A stretch of 64,000 nucleotides of DNA from Arthrobacter sp. Alg241-R88 (GTDB lineage: Bacteria; Actinomycetota; Actinomycetes; Actinomycetales; Micrococcaceae): the NCBI RefSeq assembly GCF_900537115.1, contig NZ_UNRG01000003.1, positions 310,001 through 374,000 of the forward strand, read 5' to 3'. A program made the translations under genes and the position numbers. Positions 16,629 through 24,764 of this stretch are shown here, piece by piece. The notes beneath the pieces were generated by a model. That model was not told the DNA's origin and did not search any database. It saw nothing but the letters and a program-made list of their open reading frames with translations. Position 1 is the first letter of the stretch. Every line of letters begins with the position of its first letter.

Positions 16629-17213
16629 GTGGCATTGGACATTCATCGGCAGATCCCTGCGTCCTTTGAGCGCGTGCAGCGCAGCGATTACGGCTATAAC
16701 GCCAAGCAGGTGGATCAGTTCCTGCAGCGTGCGCGGGTGTCACTTGAAGCCCCGGAGGCTGCGGCCCAACCTGTCACCAGTGCCGTTGTCAGGGCAGTTT
16801 CCTTCGACCCCGTCAAGGGCGGTTACTCCGCCGCCGTCGTGGACGCAGCACTGGACCGCCTCGAAGACGCCTTCGCCCGCCGCGAGCGGGACGAGCTGAT
16901 CGCTGCCCGTGGCGAGGAAGCCTGGCTGCGGGAGATTGGAAGCCTGTCCGGCATCCTCCGCGGCCGGCTGCACCGACCCGACGGCGACCGCTTCCGCCGG
17001 CCGGCGAAGAAGAAGGCCCGTAGCTACAACACGGCCGACGTCGACCGGCTGTGCCACGAACTCATCGCCTACCTCGAACAGGACAAACCGCTCAGCGTCG
17101 ACAACGTCCGCCGCGCAGTTTTCCGCCCCGCCGTTGGCCGGGACGGGTACGAGGAAACCCAGGTGGACGCCTTCCTGGACCGTGTGGTTGAACTGATGGC
17201 GGCCATCGACTGA
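16629..17213 (+). CDS. DivIVA-domain protein with four short repeats, 194 aa
   Basis: Four related segments of DivIVA N-terminal-domain type are spaced along the protein: FERVQRSDYGYNAKQVDQFL (about 13-32), FDPVKGGYSAAVVDAALDRL (about 59-78), ARSYNTADVDRLCHELI (about 123-139) and RDGYEETQVDAFLDRV (about 172-187). Each has the G-Y-x5-VD-x-FL pattern that in DivIVA binds curved membrane. A long coiled coil is lacking, so it is not a canonical Wag31/DivIVA. A role in envelope growth or division is inferred from cdsA next door. The start is GTG after AAGGAATC. Confidence 0.85.
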   Translation: MALDIHRQIPASFERVQRSDYGYNAKQVDQFLQRARVSLEAPEAAAQPVTSAVVRAVSFDPVKGGYSAAVVDAALDRLEDAFARRERDELIAARGEEAWLREIGSLSGILRGRLHRPDGDRFRRPAKKKARSYNTADVDRLCHELIAYLEQDKPLSVDNVRRAVFRPAVGRDGYEETQVDAFLDRVVELMAAID

Positions 17214-17259
17214 CCTGGTTCCAGGCTCCCGCAGGGCTGGGGGAGAACGATCTTTGGGG

Positions 17260-18726
17260 TCACCTTTCGGTGGCTAGTGGCCGTTCCGGAGTGTGGAGGC
17301 GGGTCATCACCCGGGGCATGGTCTTCGGGACCCGCTGAACGGTGGCGCGGGAAACCATGACCATCACTGCGAAGGCCGCCGGCACTGTCCATGCCGCAGG
17401 CTGGGCCAGCCAGGGAGCGAGGTTGTTCGCGCCCCCTACGGAGCCCGCAATCATCGCTCCACCGCAGAGAACGCCGCCCGTCACCATCCCGGCGATGGCG
17501 CCGGCGTCTGTCAGTCCCCGCCACCAGATGCCAAGCAGCAGCACCGGGCAGACAGTGGACGCGGTGAACGCGAACACCAAACCCACACTTCCGGCGAGGG
17601 CCAGCGAATCCGTCATGAGGGCGAACCCCAGGGGCACCACGATGGAGATCACCGCCGCCAGCCGGAAGCCCCCCACCCCGGCGCCCAGGACGTCCTGGCT
17701 GATGACGCCTGCAAGCGAGACCACCAAGCCGGACGTGGTGGAGAGGAAGGCGGCAAAGGCGCCCGCCACCACACAGGCTGACAGCAGATCGCCGGCGGCA
17801 CCGCCCACCAGTTCGCCGGGGAGCAGCAGCACCATGGCATCGGCCTGGTTGGCGCGGGCGAGGCCCGGCGCAAACATCCTGCCCACCAGTCCGTACGCGG
17901 TGGGAAATAGGTAGAACACCGACAGCAGGCCCAGGACAATCAGCGTGGTCCGCCGGGCAGACTGCCCGTCCGGGTTGGTGTAGAAGCGGACCAGCACGTG
18001 GGGCAGCCCGAGGGTGCCGAAGAGCAGGGCGACCAGCAGCGACACGTTCTGGTACAGCCCGGCGGGGGCAAGATTCGTGGGGTTCACGGCAGGCGGAGAC
18101 AGGGCCGGCGTCCCGTTTCCAGCGAGCATAAAGATGATGAAGAGGATAGGAACCGCCAGGGCCGTGAGCTTGAGCCAGTACTGGAAAGCCTGGACGAAAG
18201 TGATGGAACGCATGCCGCCGGCAACCACCGTCAGGCACACAACAATCACCACAGCCACCGATCCCACCCAGGACGGCAACCCGGTGGTGATCCGGATGGT
18301 CAAAGCGGCGCCGTGGAGCTGCGGCACAATGTACAGCCAGCCCACCAGCACCACCACCAGGCTGGTGACCTTACGGACAGCCCGGGAATCGAGCCTGGCC
18401 TCAGTAAAGTCGGGGATTGTGTACGCGCCTGAGCGCCGCAGCGGGGCTGCAACAAAGAGCAACAGCATCAGGTAGCCGGCGGTGTAGCCCACCGGAAACC
18501 ACAGGGCGTCCGTCCCGGACAGCAGGATCAGGCCGGCAACCCCGAGGAAGCTTGCGGCCGAGAGGTACTCACCGCCAATGGCCGAGGCATTCCACCAGGG
18601 CCGGACAGTCCGGGAAGCGACATAAAAATCGCCCGTGGTGCGCGAGATCCGCAGGCCGTAGAAGCCGATGACCGCAGTGGCCACGGACACCACTGCGAGC
18701 GCGGCTATGGCCACGCCTGGATTCAT
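17260..18726 (-). CDS. Sodium/solute symporter (SSS family, ActP-like)
   Basis: A 488-residue cytoplasmic-membrane symporter with about 13 helices. The SSS motif FYVASRTVRPWWNASAIGGE followed by YLSAASFLG matches acetate and other monocarboxylate permeases, and GLPHVLVRFYTNPDGQSAR is the ActP-type helix. The frame is open to 18804, but ATG at 18726 gives a normal N terminus right after the small partner gene. The three minus-strand genes 19797-19081, 19084-18734 and 18726-17260 are tightly packed, so the symporter is in an operon with its response regulator. Confidence 0.92.
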   Translation of the reverse strand: MNPGVAIAALAVVSVATAVIGFYGLRISRTTGDFYVASRTVRPWWNASAIGGEYLSAASFLGVAGLILLSGTDALWFPVGYTAGYLMLLLFVAAPLRRSGAYTIPDFTEARLDSRAVRKVTSLVVVLVGWLYIVPQLHGAALTIRITTGLPSWVGSVAVVIVVCLTVVAGGMRSITFVQAFQYWLKLTALAVPILFIIFMLAGNGTPALSPPAVNPTNLAPAGLYQNVSLLVALLFGTLGLPHVLVRFYTNPDGQSARRTTLIVLGLLSVFYLFPTAYGLVGRMFAPGLARANQADAMVLLLPGELVGGAAGDLLSACVVAGAFAAFLSTTSGLVVSLAGVISQDVLGAGVGGFRLAAVISIVVPLGFALMTDSLALAGSVGLVFAFTASTVCPVLLLGIWWRGLTDAGAIAGMVTGGVLCGGAMIAGSVGGANNLAPWLAQPAAWTVPAAFAVMVMVSRATVQRVPKTMPRVMTRLHTPERPLATER

Positions 18727-18733
18727 GGTTCCG

Positions 18734-19084
18734 TCACTGGTCCTTGGCCAGGTCCCGGTAGCGCGCCTCATTGCGGGTGGCAGTCCGGACGTACAGCCAG
18801 GCACTCAGCCCGATCAGCGGGTAGATGCCTGCCCCCAGGAGAATCCAGTCGAAGGGGATACCGGCTATACGCGTCTCCGTCAGGCCGGGAACGACGGCCA
18901 GCAGCAGCGGAAATGCGCCAAGGATCAGCAGGAAACCGCCAGCGACTACCAGGGCCAGCCGCAGCTGGGAACGGATCAGGGACCGGACGAAGACCTGCCC
19001 CACCTCGGAGTCCTGCGCCGCTTCGCGGCTGTCCCTGGGAGGAAGCGCCGCGGAGCGCGGTGCCGTGACGCGAACCCTCGTCAT
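18734..19084 (-). CDS. Small symporter-associated membrane protein (DUF485-like), 116 aa
   Basis: A hydrophilic N terminus is followed by two membrane helices (about residues 46-70 and 80-102) and a basic tail (ATRNEARYRDLAKD). The arrangement immediately upstream of an SSS symporter is that of DUF485/YjcH-type accessory proteins, although this copy is divergent. Its ATG overlaps the stop codon of the response regulator (ATGA). It is probably needed for assembly or activity of the symporter, by analogy with yjcH-actP. Confidence 0.8.
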   Translation of the reverse strand: MTRVRVTAPRSAALPPRDSREAAQDSEVGQVFVRSLIRSQLRLALVVAGGFLLILGAFPLLLAVVPGLTETRIAGIPFDWILLGAGIYPLIGLSAWLYVRTATRNEARYRDLAKDQ

Positions 19085-19797
19085 GCGTGCGGCCTGATTC
19101 GGGTGGCGCCCAGCTTCTCCCGCACCGTTGGCAGGTGGCGCCGGCTGATGGGAAGGCCGGCACCTGCAACGGTGACACTGGGCCCGTCCGCAGCCAGCTT
19201 CATGGACGTCACGTGCTTCAGGGCAACGAGGTAGGAGCGGTGCGTCCGGATGAACCCGGCGTCCGCCCACTGCTGCTCGAGGTCGGCCAGGGGCACCCTG
19301 ATCAGGTAGCTGGCATCGGCGGTGTGCAGCCTTGCGTAGTCGCCCTGGGCCTGTACGTAGGTGACGTCGTCACGCCTGATCATCCTGGTGGTACCGCCCT
19401 GGTCGACGGTGATCATCTCAGGCGCCGTGCCGCCGTCGCGCAGTTCGCTGATCCGTCCTACCGAGCGTGCAAGCCGTTCGGCCCGGACCGGCTTGAGCAG
19501 GTAGTCCACGGCGGCGAGTTCGAAGGCCTTCAGCGCGTGGTCCTCGTCCGCGGTCACAAAGACCACTGCAGGGGGATTCCTGCTGGCGGAAATGGCGCGC
19601 GCGATATCCAGCCCGGACACCGCCGGCATATGGATGTCCAGGAATACGGCGTCGACCGGACCGGCTGCCAAAGCCCGGAGGGCCTCGCTGCCCGAGGTGG
19701 CGCGGAGGACGGTGCCGATGCGGTCGTCCCGCCCCAAGAGGAAAGCCAGTTCCTCAACGGCGGGCAGCTCATCATCAACGACGAGGACGTTAATCAT
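19081..19797 (-). CDS. LytTR-family response regulator
   Basis: The receiver domain (about 1-120) has the acidic pocket Asp8/Asp9, the phosphoacceptor Asp54 in AVFLDIHMP, and the lysine in YLLKPV. The LytTR DNA-binding domain follows (about 135-235), with FIRTHRSYLVALKHV being the most conserved stretch. Such regulators bind pairs of direct repeats. The closest functional parallels are LytST, BtsSR and YpdAB systems that sense pyruvate or related carboxylates and switch on transporters, which fits the symporters on both sides. TAACCT lies six bases before the ATG, so a leaderless start is possible. Confidence 0.92.
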   Translation of the reverse strand: MINVLVVDDELPAVEELAFLLGRDDRIGTVLRATSGSEALRALAAGPVDAVFLDIHMPAVSGLDIARAISASRNPPAVVFVTADEDHALKAFELAAVDYLLKPVRAERLARSVGRISELRDGGTAPEMITVDQGGTTRMIRRDDVTYVQAQGDYARLHTADASYLIRVPLADLEQQWADAGFIRTHRSYLVALKHVTSMKLAADGPSVTVAGAGLPISRRHLPTVREKLGATRIRPHA

Positions 19798-19869
19798 GTT
19801 CCTAGGTTAGCTTCCGCCGCCCGCAGCCGGATCAGCGGGAGCTCCAGGGCGCCATATCAGTTCCGCACA

Positions 19870-21078
19870 TCAGGCATCGTTTCCCGGCTGCGACTTGGGG
19901 ACGCGCATGGTGATCAGCGTTCCCTCCCCGGGGGCGGTGTCGATGACCAGGCCGTGGTCATTGCCGTAGACCTGGCGGAGGCGGGCGTCCACGTTCCGCA
20001 GGCCCACATGCTCGCCGTCGGTGTGGCCGGCCAGTACGGACTGCAGCTGGGCCGGGTCCATGCCCACGCCGTCGTCTTCGATGGTCACTTCGGCGAACGC
20101 GCCGGCGTCATTCGCGCTGATGCTGATGTGCCCCGGCCCTTCCTTGGCTTCCAGCCCGTGCCGGACGGCATTTTCCACCAGCGGCTGCAGGCTGAGGAAG
20201 GGGATGACGGTGCTGAGCACCTCCGGCGCCACCCGCAGGCTGACCTGGACGCGCTCGCCGAACCGGGCGCGCTCCAGGAGGAGGTAGCGGTCTATGCAGC
20301 GAAGCTCCTCGGCGAGCGTGGTGAAGTCGCCGTGTCGGCGGAAGGAGTAGCGGGTGAAATCGGCGAACTCCACCACCAGTTCCCGGGCGCGGGCGGGGTC
20401 GGTGTTGATGAAGGACGCAATCGCGTTGAGCGAGTTGTAGATGAAGTGCGGGCTGATCTGGGCGCGCAGGGCCCGTACCTCCGCCTCCATCAGCAGCGTC
20501 CGGGACGCGTCCAGCTCCGCGAGCTCCACCTGCACGGCCACCCAGTCGGCCACCTCGCCGGTGGCCCGGACCAGTCCAGCACCTGCCGACGGCGCGAAGG
20601 CAGCGACGGCGCCCACGACGCGCGTGCCGGCCCGTACCGGGGCGATCACCGCGGCCAGAGGGCCGCCGGTACCGTCCCGTGGAGCGCCGCCTGGCCCTGT
20701 GGGGCGCCCTGCCGGAAGCACCGCTGTCCGCCCGCCAGCCAGCACCCCTTCCGCCAGGCGCATTAACTCGGGCTTCAGCTCCTCTGCCGCGCCATCCCAT
20801 GCGAGCACCCCGGTCGTGTCGGTGATGGCGAAGGCCTCGCAGGCCAACAGCGTGCGGAGCTGGCGGCTGGCCTTCGCCGCACCTGCGGGATTGAGGCCGC
20901 GCCGGAGATGCTGCCCGGCCTGGGACGCGGCGTGCAGGGTGTGGTACGTGGCGCGTTCGGCGTCCGTGCCGAGGTCCCTGAAGGACCGCAGCACCTTGAG
21001 CCCCAGGCCGACGACGACGGCGACAGCCATGGCGATCAGGGCAACAGCCGCGGCGGTCAGGAGGGGGGAGTCCGGCAT
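19870..21078 (-). CDS. LytS-type sensor histidine kinase
   Basis: A single N-terminal membrane helix (about 8-30) leads to a GAF-like region (about 70-165) and the His_kinase domain with RAQISPHFIYNSLNAIASFI; the phospho-accepting histidine is His210. The ATPase domain has PLVENAVRHGLE (N box) and EDDGVGMDP (G box). It lacks the 5TM-LYT membrane domain of E. coli BtsS, so it may read an intracellular signal. ATG at 21078 is chosen over an open extension to 21117. The gene precedes its regulator by 72 bp and is divergent from the second symporter module. Confidence 0.92.
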   Translation of the reverse strand: MPDSPLLTAAAVALIAMAVAVVVGLGLKVLRSFRDLGTDAERATYHTLHAASQAGQHLRRGLNPAGAAKASRQLRTLLACEAFAITDTTGVLAWDGAAEELKPELMRLAEGVLAGGRTAVLPAGRPTGPGGAPRDGTGGPLAAVIAPVRAGTRVVGAVAAFAPSAGAGLVRATGEVADWVAVQVELAELDASRTLLMEAEVRALRAQISPHFIYNSLNAIASFINTDPARARELVVEFADFTRYSFRRHGDFTTLAEELRCIDRYLLLERARFGERVQVSLRVAPEVLSTVIPFLSLQPLVENAVRHGLEAKEGPGHISISANDAGAFAEVTIEDDGVGMDPAQLQSVLAGHTDGEHVGLRNVDARLRQVYGNDHGLVIDTAPGEGTLITMRVPKSQPGNDA

Positions 21079-21160
21079 GGTGCCCAGCGTAGCTGCGGGT
21101 GCCGTTTGTCGCAGCATCCCGACCGTTGAGCGACCGCCCGCCCGTAGGGTCTGGAATCTG

Positions 21161-21221
21161 GTGCCCGGCAGAAAGCAGAGTGATTGCAGTCACATTTGCG
21201 GTACCCCTTTTTACCGGGCAC
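21161..21221. promoter_or_regulatory. Divergent control region with CRP/GlxR-like site
   Basis: GTGA-TTGCAG-TCAC (21180-21193) is a perfect CRP-family half-site pair of the GTGA-N6-TCAC form, the consensus of actinobacterial GlxR/Crp. It is framed by an 8-bp inverted repeat, GTGCCCGG at 21161-21168 and CCGGGCAC at 21214-21221. It lies between the sensor kinase (minus) and the DUF485-ActP operon (plus). Binding is inference from the motif. Confidence 0.65.
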
Positions 21222-21262
21222 GCCGTTGGGTGTGTTCAGGCAAGTCTCAACGAGGAGGAACG

Positions 21263-21643
21263 ATGGGTAACGATGCCCATACTCCGGACGCAGCGGCGTC
21301 CGTGGACTTTGAACAGGTCCAGTCGACCCAGCAGTTCCAGGAACTGCGCAAGCGTCACCGCAGCTTTGTCTTCCCCATGGCAGTCGCATTCCTGCTGTGG
21401 TACTTCGCCTACGTCCTGCTGGCGGACTACGCCGTGGGCTTTATGTCCACCAAGGTCTGGGGCAACATCAACGTTGGCCTGATCCTGGGCCTGCTCCAGT
21501 TCGTCTCGACGTTTGCGATCACCAGCTGGTATGTCAGCTACTCCAACCGGCGGCTGGATCCCATCGCCGCTGAGATCCGCGACGAGATCGAAGGGCACGA
21601 ATTTGATAAGGACGGCAACCGAGTGGGCGGGGTAAACAAATGA
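21263..21643 (+). CDS. DUF485 (YjcH-like) membrane protein
   Basis: A 126-residue accessory protein of SSS transporters. The DUF485 core runs from LRKRHRSFVFPMAVAFLLWY through VLLADYAVGFMSTKVWGNIN (two parts), with two membrane helices (about 37-58 and 73-97) and a short SYSNRRLDPIA loop. The start ATG follows GAGGAGG at ideal spacing; the frame is open further upstream without family similarity. Its stop overlaps the start of the symporter (ATGA at 21640), so the two are coupled. Confidence 0.93.
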   Translation: MGNDAHTPDAAASVDFEQVQSTQQFQELRKRHRSFVFPMAVAFLLWYFAYVLLADYAVGFMSTKVWGNINVGLILGLLQFVSTFAITSWYVSYSNRRLDPIAAEIRDEIEGHEFDKDGNRVGGVNK

Positions 21644-23256
21644 TCGGGATCGCCACAGCGGTGGACGTCGCCGCCCTCAAGGACAGCACCCTGCTGAACA
21701 TGGGCATTTTCGGCCTGTTCGTTGCCGTGACCATGGTGATTGTTTTCCGCGCCAGCCGGAACAACAAAACGGCAGCCGACTACTACGCGGCCGGCCGCTC
21801 CTTCACCGGCTCGCAGAACGGAACCGCGATCGCGGGGGACTACCTCTCGGCAGCCTCCTTCCTGGGTATCACCGGCGCCATCGCCGTTAACGGCTACGAC
21901 GGTTTTATGTACTCGATCGGCTTCCTGGTGGCCTGGCTTGTCGCGCTGCTGCTCGTCGCCGAACTTCTCCGTAATACGGGCAAGTTCACCATGGCGGATG
22001 TACTGTCCTTCCGCCTCCAGCAGCGGCCCGTCCGCATCGCGGCCGCCATCTCCACCCTCGCCGTCTGCTTCTTCTACCTCCTGGCGCAGATGGCCGGCGC
22101 CGGAAGCCTGGTCTCGCTGCTGCTGGGCATCAGCGACTGGGGCGGCCAGGCGTTGGTGATCATCGTTGTCGGCGGCCTGATGATTATGTACGTCCTGATC
22201 GGCGGCATGAAGGGCACCACCTGGGTGCAGATCATCAAGGCAGTCCTGCTCATTGCCGGAGCGGCCGTCATGACTCTCTGGGTCCTGGCGATCTACGGCT
22301 TCAACCTCTCCAGCCTGCTCGGCGCAGCAGTGGAAACTGCCAACAACCCGGCCGTCCTCAACCCGGGCCTGCAGTACGGCAAGACGGAAACCTCCAAGCT
22401 GGACTTTATGTCCCTGGGCCTCGCGCTGGTCCTGGGCACCGCCGCCCTGCCGCACGTCCTGATGCGCTTCTACACCGTGCCCACGGCCAAGGAAGCCCGC
22501 AAGTCCGTGGTGTGGGCGATCTGGCTGATCGGGCTCTTCTACCTCTTCACGCTGGTGCTCGGCTACGGTGCAGCCGCACTCGTCGGCTCCGAAACCATCC
22601 GGACGGCACCCGGCGGCGTGAATGCCGCAGCCCCGCTGCTGGCCTTCTACCTGGGCGGACCGCTGCTGCTGGGCTTCATCTCGGCCGTGGCCTTCGCCAC
22701 GATCCTCGCCGTCGTGGCGGGTTTGACCATCACCGCCGCCGCATCCTTCGCCCACGACATCTACGCAAGCGTCATCTCCAAGGGCAAGGCCGACGCCGAC
22801 ACTGAAGTCAAGGTGGCCCGGCGCACCGTGGTGGTCATTGGCATCCTGGCCATCCTGGGCGGCATCCTCGCCAACGGGCAGAACGTGGCGTTCCTCGTGG
22901 CGCTCGCATTCGCCGTCGCCGCCTCTGCAAACCTGCCCACCATCGTCTACTCCCTGTTCTGGCGGAAGTTCACCACCCAGGGTGCGGTCTGGAGCATGTA
23001 CGGCGGGCTCGGCGCCGCGATTGTCCTGATCATCTTCTCGCCGGTTGTCTCCGGCGGCGCAACCTCGATGATCAAGGACGCCAACTTCGCGCTGTTCCCG
23101 CTGAGCAACCCCGGCATCGTGTCCATCCCGCTGGCGTTCTTCCTGGGCTGGCTGGGAACCGTCACGGACAAGAAGCGCGAAGACACCGCCAAACAGGCCG
23201 AAATGGAAGTCCGGTCCCTCACGGGAGTCGGGGCAGAGAAGGCAGTGAACCACTAG
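21640..23256 (+). CDS. Cation/acetate symporter (SSS family, ActP-like)
   Basis: A 538-residue symporter with about 13-14 membrane segments. Motifs: DYYAAGRSFTGSQNGTAIAGD, starting at about residue 46 and split here (DYYAAGRSFTG / SQNGTAIAGD), YLSAASFLGITGAIA, and ALPHVLMRFYTVPTAKEARKS. These match ActP-type acetate/glycolate/pyruvate permeases. The mature cytoplasmic tail (DKKREDTAKQAEMEVRS) is charged. Together with DUF485 it forms the plus-strand half of a divergent transporter locus controlled by the LytS/LytTR pair and possibly by a CRP-family regulator. The exact carboxylate is unknown. Confidence 0.93.
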   Translation: MIGIATAVDVAALKDSTLLNMGIFGLFVAVTMVIVFRASRNNKTAADYYAAGRSFTGSQNGTAIAGDYLSAASFLGITGAIAVNGYDGFMYSIGFLVAWLVALLLVAELLRNTGKFTMADVLSFRLQQRPVRIAAAISTLAVCFFYLLAQMAGAGSLVSLLLGISDWGGQALVIIVVGGLMIMYVLIGGMKGTTWVQIIKAVLLIAGAAVMTLWVLAIYGFNLSSLLGAAVETANNPAVLNPGLQYGKTETSKLDFMSLGLALVLGTAALPHVLMRFYTVPTAKEARKSVVWAIWLIGLFYLFTLVLGYGAAALVGSETIRTAPGGVNAAAPLLAFYLGGPLLLGFISAVAFATILAVVAGLTITAAASFAHDIYASVISKGKADADTEVKVARRTVVVIGILAILGGILANGQNVAFLVALAFAVAASANLPTIVYSLFWRKFTTQGAVWSMYGGLGAAIVLIIFSPVVSGGATSMIKDANFALFPLSNPGIVSIPLAFFLGWLGTVTDKKREDTAKQAEMEVRSLTGVGAEKAVNH

Positions 23257-23283
23257 ACCCCCGCGGACCAGTCACCTGCCACC

Positions 23284-23328
23284 ACACAAAAGAGCCCCGG
23301 CGTTGCGGCGCCGGGGCTCTTCTGTGTC
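23284..23328 (+). terminator. Strong bidirectional terminator between actP-like gene and DUF4878-like gene
   Basis: AGAGCCCCGGCG and CGCCGGGGCTCT form a perfect 12-bp stem with a 6-nt loop. Outer ACACA/TGTGT pairs extend it. It lies between two convergent genes, with an A-run on one side and a TCT-rich tail on the other. Confidence 0.88.
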
Positions 23329-23389
23329 TGCGTGGCTGGTCTTATGGAACGGCCGTGCGGAACCGCCGTGCAGAACCGGGCCGAGGAAG

Positions 23390-23989
23390 CTAGGCCTTGG
23401 GCCGCAGCTTGATGTTGGTCATCTTGAGGTCGTCAGTGCCTTCAAAGCGGTACGCCAGATCCACTTCCTTGCCTTCGCAGGTGATAACGCCCGCCACGTC
23501 CGCGGTCTTGACTCCGTTTTCTGTGCTCACCTGGAGGTCGTTGTAGGAAGGCTTGCACTGGTCGTTCATCTCGAGGGTTCCCACTCCAGTAATAAACGCT
23601 TCCTTGGACAGCTGTTCCTTCAGGGCGGGGTCGAGGTACTCATCGTAGGCCTGCGAGCTCTGGCCGCTGATGACCAGCTTGGTAAAACTGTCAGCAAGGC
23701 CCTTGGCCTGGTTGGTGGCGCTGCCCACCACGGTGACCAGGATGATGATGCCCAGCACCACCAGGAGCAGGACGCCGCCGACGCCCGCCAGGATGATCCA
23801 GAGTTTCCGCCGGCTTTTCACTGGCGGCTGCTGGCCGGGCAGCCCGAATGGGCCCGGTTCCGGGTAGGTGCCGGCAGGAGCCTGGTAAGCCGGCCCGCTC
23901 TGGCCGGGCAGCTGCTGCGGGGGTAGGGGTGGCTGCTGCGGCGCATCCAGGCGCTGCCCCTGCTGGTACGGTTCCTGGGGATTGCTCAA
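23390..23989 (-). CDS. Pro/Gln-rich single-pass membrane protein with extracytoplasmic domain (DUF4878-like)
   Basis: A Pro/Gln/Gly-rich cytoplasmic N terminus of about 70 residues precedes a positively charged segment (KSRRKLW), one membrane helix (about 75-100) and an extracytoplasmic domain. The latter, with ATNQAKGLADSFTKLVISGQ and two cysteines (in NDQCKPSYND and VITCEGKE) that may form a disulphide, resembles lumazine-binding/DUF4878-type NTF2 folds. The frame is open to 24157. I chose TTG at 23989 because GGAAAGG lies eight bases before it and the protein then begins MSNPQEPYQQ, a common start for such proteins. Function unknown. Confidence 0.72.
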   Translation of the reverse strand: MSNPQEPYQQGQRLDAPQQPPLPPQQLPGQSGPAYQAPAGTYPEPGPFGLPGQQPPVKSRRKLWIILAGVGGVLLLVVLGIIILVTVVGSATNQAKGLADSFTKLVISGQSSQAYDEYLDPALKEQLSKEAFITGVGTLEMNDQCKPSYNDLQVSTENGVKTADVAGVITCEGKEVDLAYRFEGTDDLKMTNIKLRPKA

Positions 23990-24098
23990 AAATGGAGCCT
24001 TTCCGGCGTCGTGCTGGACGCCGCCTGGTTGCGGGGCCCTCCGAACCCCGTGAATAACTTGCAACAGCCTATAGCCCGCACCGCCCCCGTCGTACCGC

Positions 24099-24596
24099 TC
24101 AGGTGCCCTGCGGGCCCCGGTCCAGCAGGGGCTGCACCCGGAAGGGGATGAGTTCACCCATCGCCAGGGCGGTGTCGGTCCGGTCCACGCCGTCGCAGGC
24201 GAGGATTTTCCCGTTTATGCGGAAGAGGTCTTCGGCATCCAGGGCCACCACCCTGAGCAGCAGGTCGGCGGAGCCTGTGAGCCCGTAGCCTTCGAGGATT
24301 TCCGGGACGTCCGCCAGGTCCGCCGCCAGCTGGGAAAGCTTTTGCTGCTGGACATGGACGGAAATGAATGCCATCAACGGATACCCGAGCGCAACCGGAT
24401 TGATCCTGCGTTCGAAGGAAAGAAAGACGTGCTTTTTCTCCAGCTGGGCCATCCGCGCCTGCACTGTATTCCTGGAGAGGCCAAGCTTCTGGGCCAGCGC
24501 CACGACCGTTCGCCGGGGGTCCTGCGCCAAGGCGGACAGAAGGCGGGTGTCAGTGCCATCCAAAGCTTGCATAATGCGCAACGGTAGCACCGTCAT
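24099..24596 (-). CDS. Lrp/AsnC-family transcriptional regulator, divergent from the keto acid dehydrogenase operon
   Basis: The N-terminal HTH (LLSALAQDPRRTVVALAQKL and GLSRNTVQARMAQLEKK) and the C-terminal RAM/ligand domain (PLMAFISVHVQQQKLSQLA ... GYGLTGSADLLLRVVA) are complete over 165 residues. Its position back-to-back with the branched-chain keto acid dehydrogenase genes mirrors BkdR-type activators and repressors, which sense branched-chain amino acids. Two GAGCATTGTG elements in the shared intergenic region are likely binding sites. ATG at 24596 is used; a second ATG at 24572 is possible. Confidence 0.9.
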   Translation of the reverse strand: MTVLPLRIMQALDGTDTRLLSALAQDPRRTVVALAQKLGLSRNTVQARMAQLEKKHVFLSFERRINPVALGYPLMAFISVHVQQQKLSQLAADLADVPEILEGYGLTGSADLLLRVVALDAEDLFRINGKILACDGVDRTDTALAMGELIPFRVQPLLDRGPQGT

Positions 24597-24607
24597 GAGC
24601 CGCCCGA

Positions 24608-24668
24608 CAGAGCATTGTGCTCAGTGATTGACGTGGTGGTTGTACCCAATGAGCATTGTGAGTAGGGT
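24608..24668 (+). promoter_or_regulatory. Promoter and paired AsnC/Lrp-type operators of the dehydrogenase operon
   Basis: TTGTAC (24640-24645), a 17-bp spacer and TAGGGT (24663-24668) form a near-consensus promoter. GAGCATTGTG occurs at 24610-24619 and again at 24651-24660, starts 41 bp apart (about four helical turns). The first is part of the dyad GAGCA-TTG-TGCTC and the second of CAATG-AG-CATTG, which lies inside the spacer. The layout suits an Lrp-family octamer; binding is inferred. Confidence 0.65.
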
Positions 24669-24764
24669 CACAGTATCCGGAGCAACGGCGCCCGGGAGGC
24701 CGGCGGCCAGCGGGATCACAAGTCCCGGAACCGCTGGTCAACGACGTGAGAAGGTGCGGCTATC

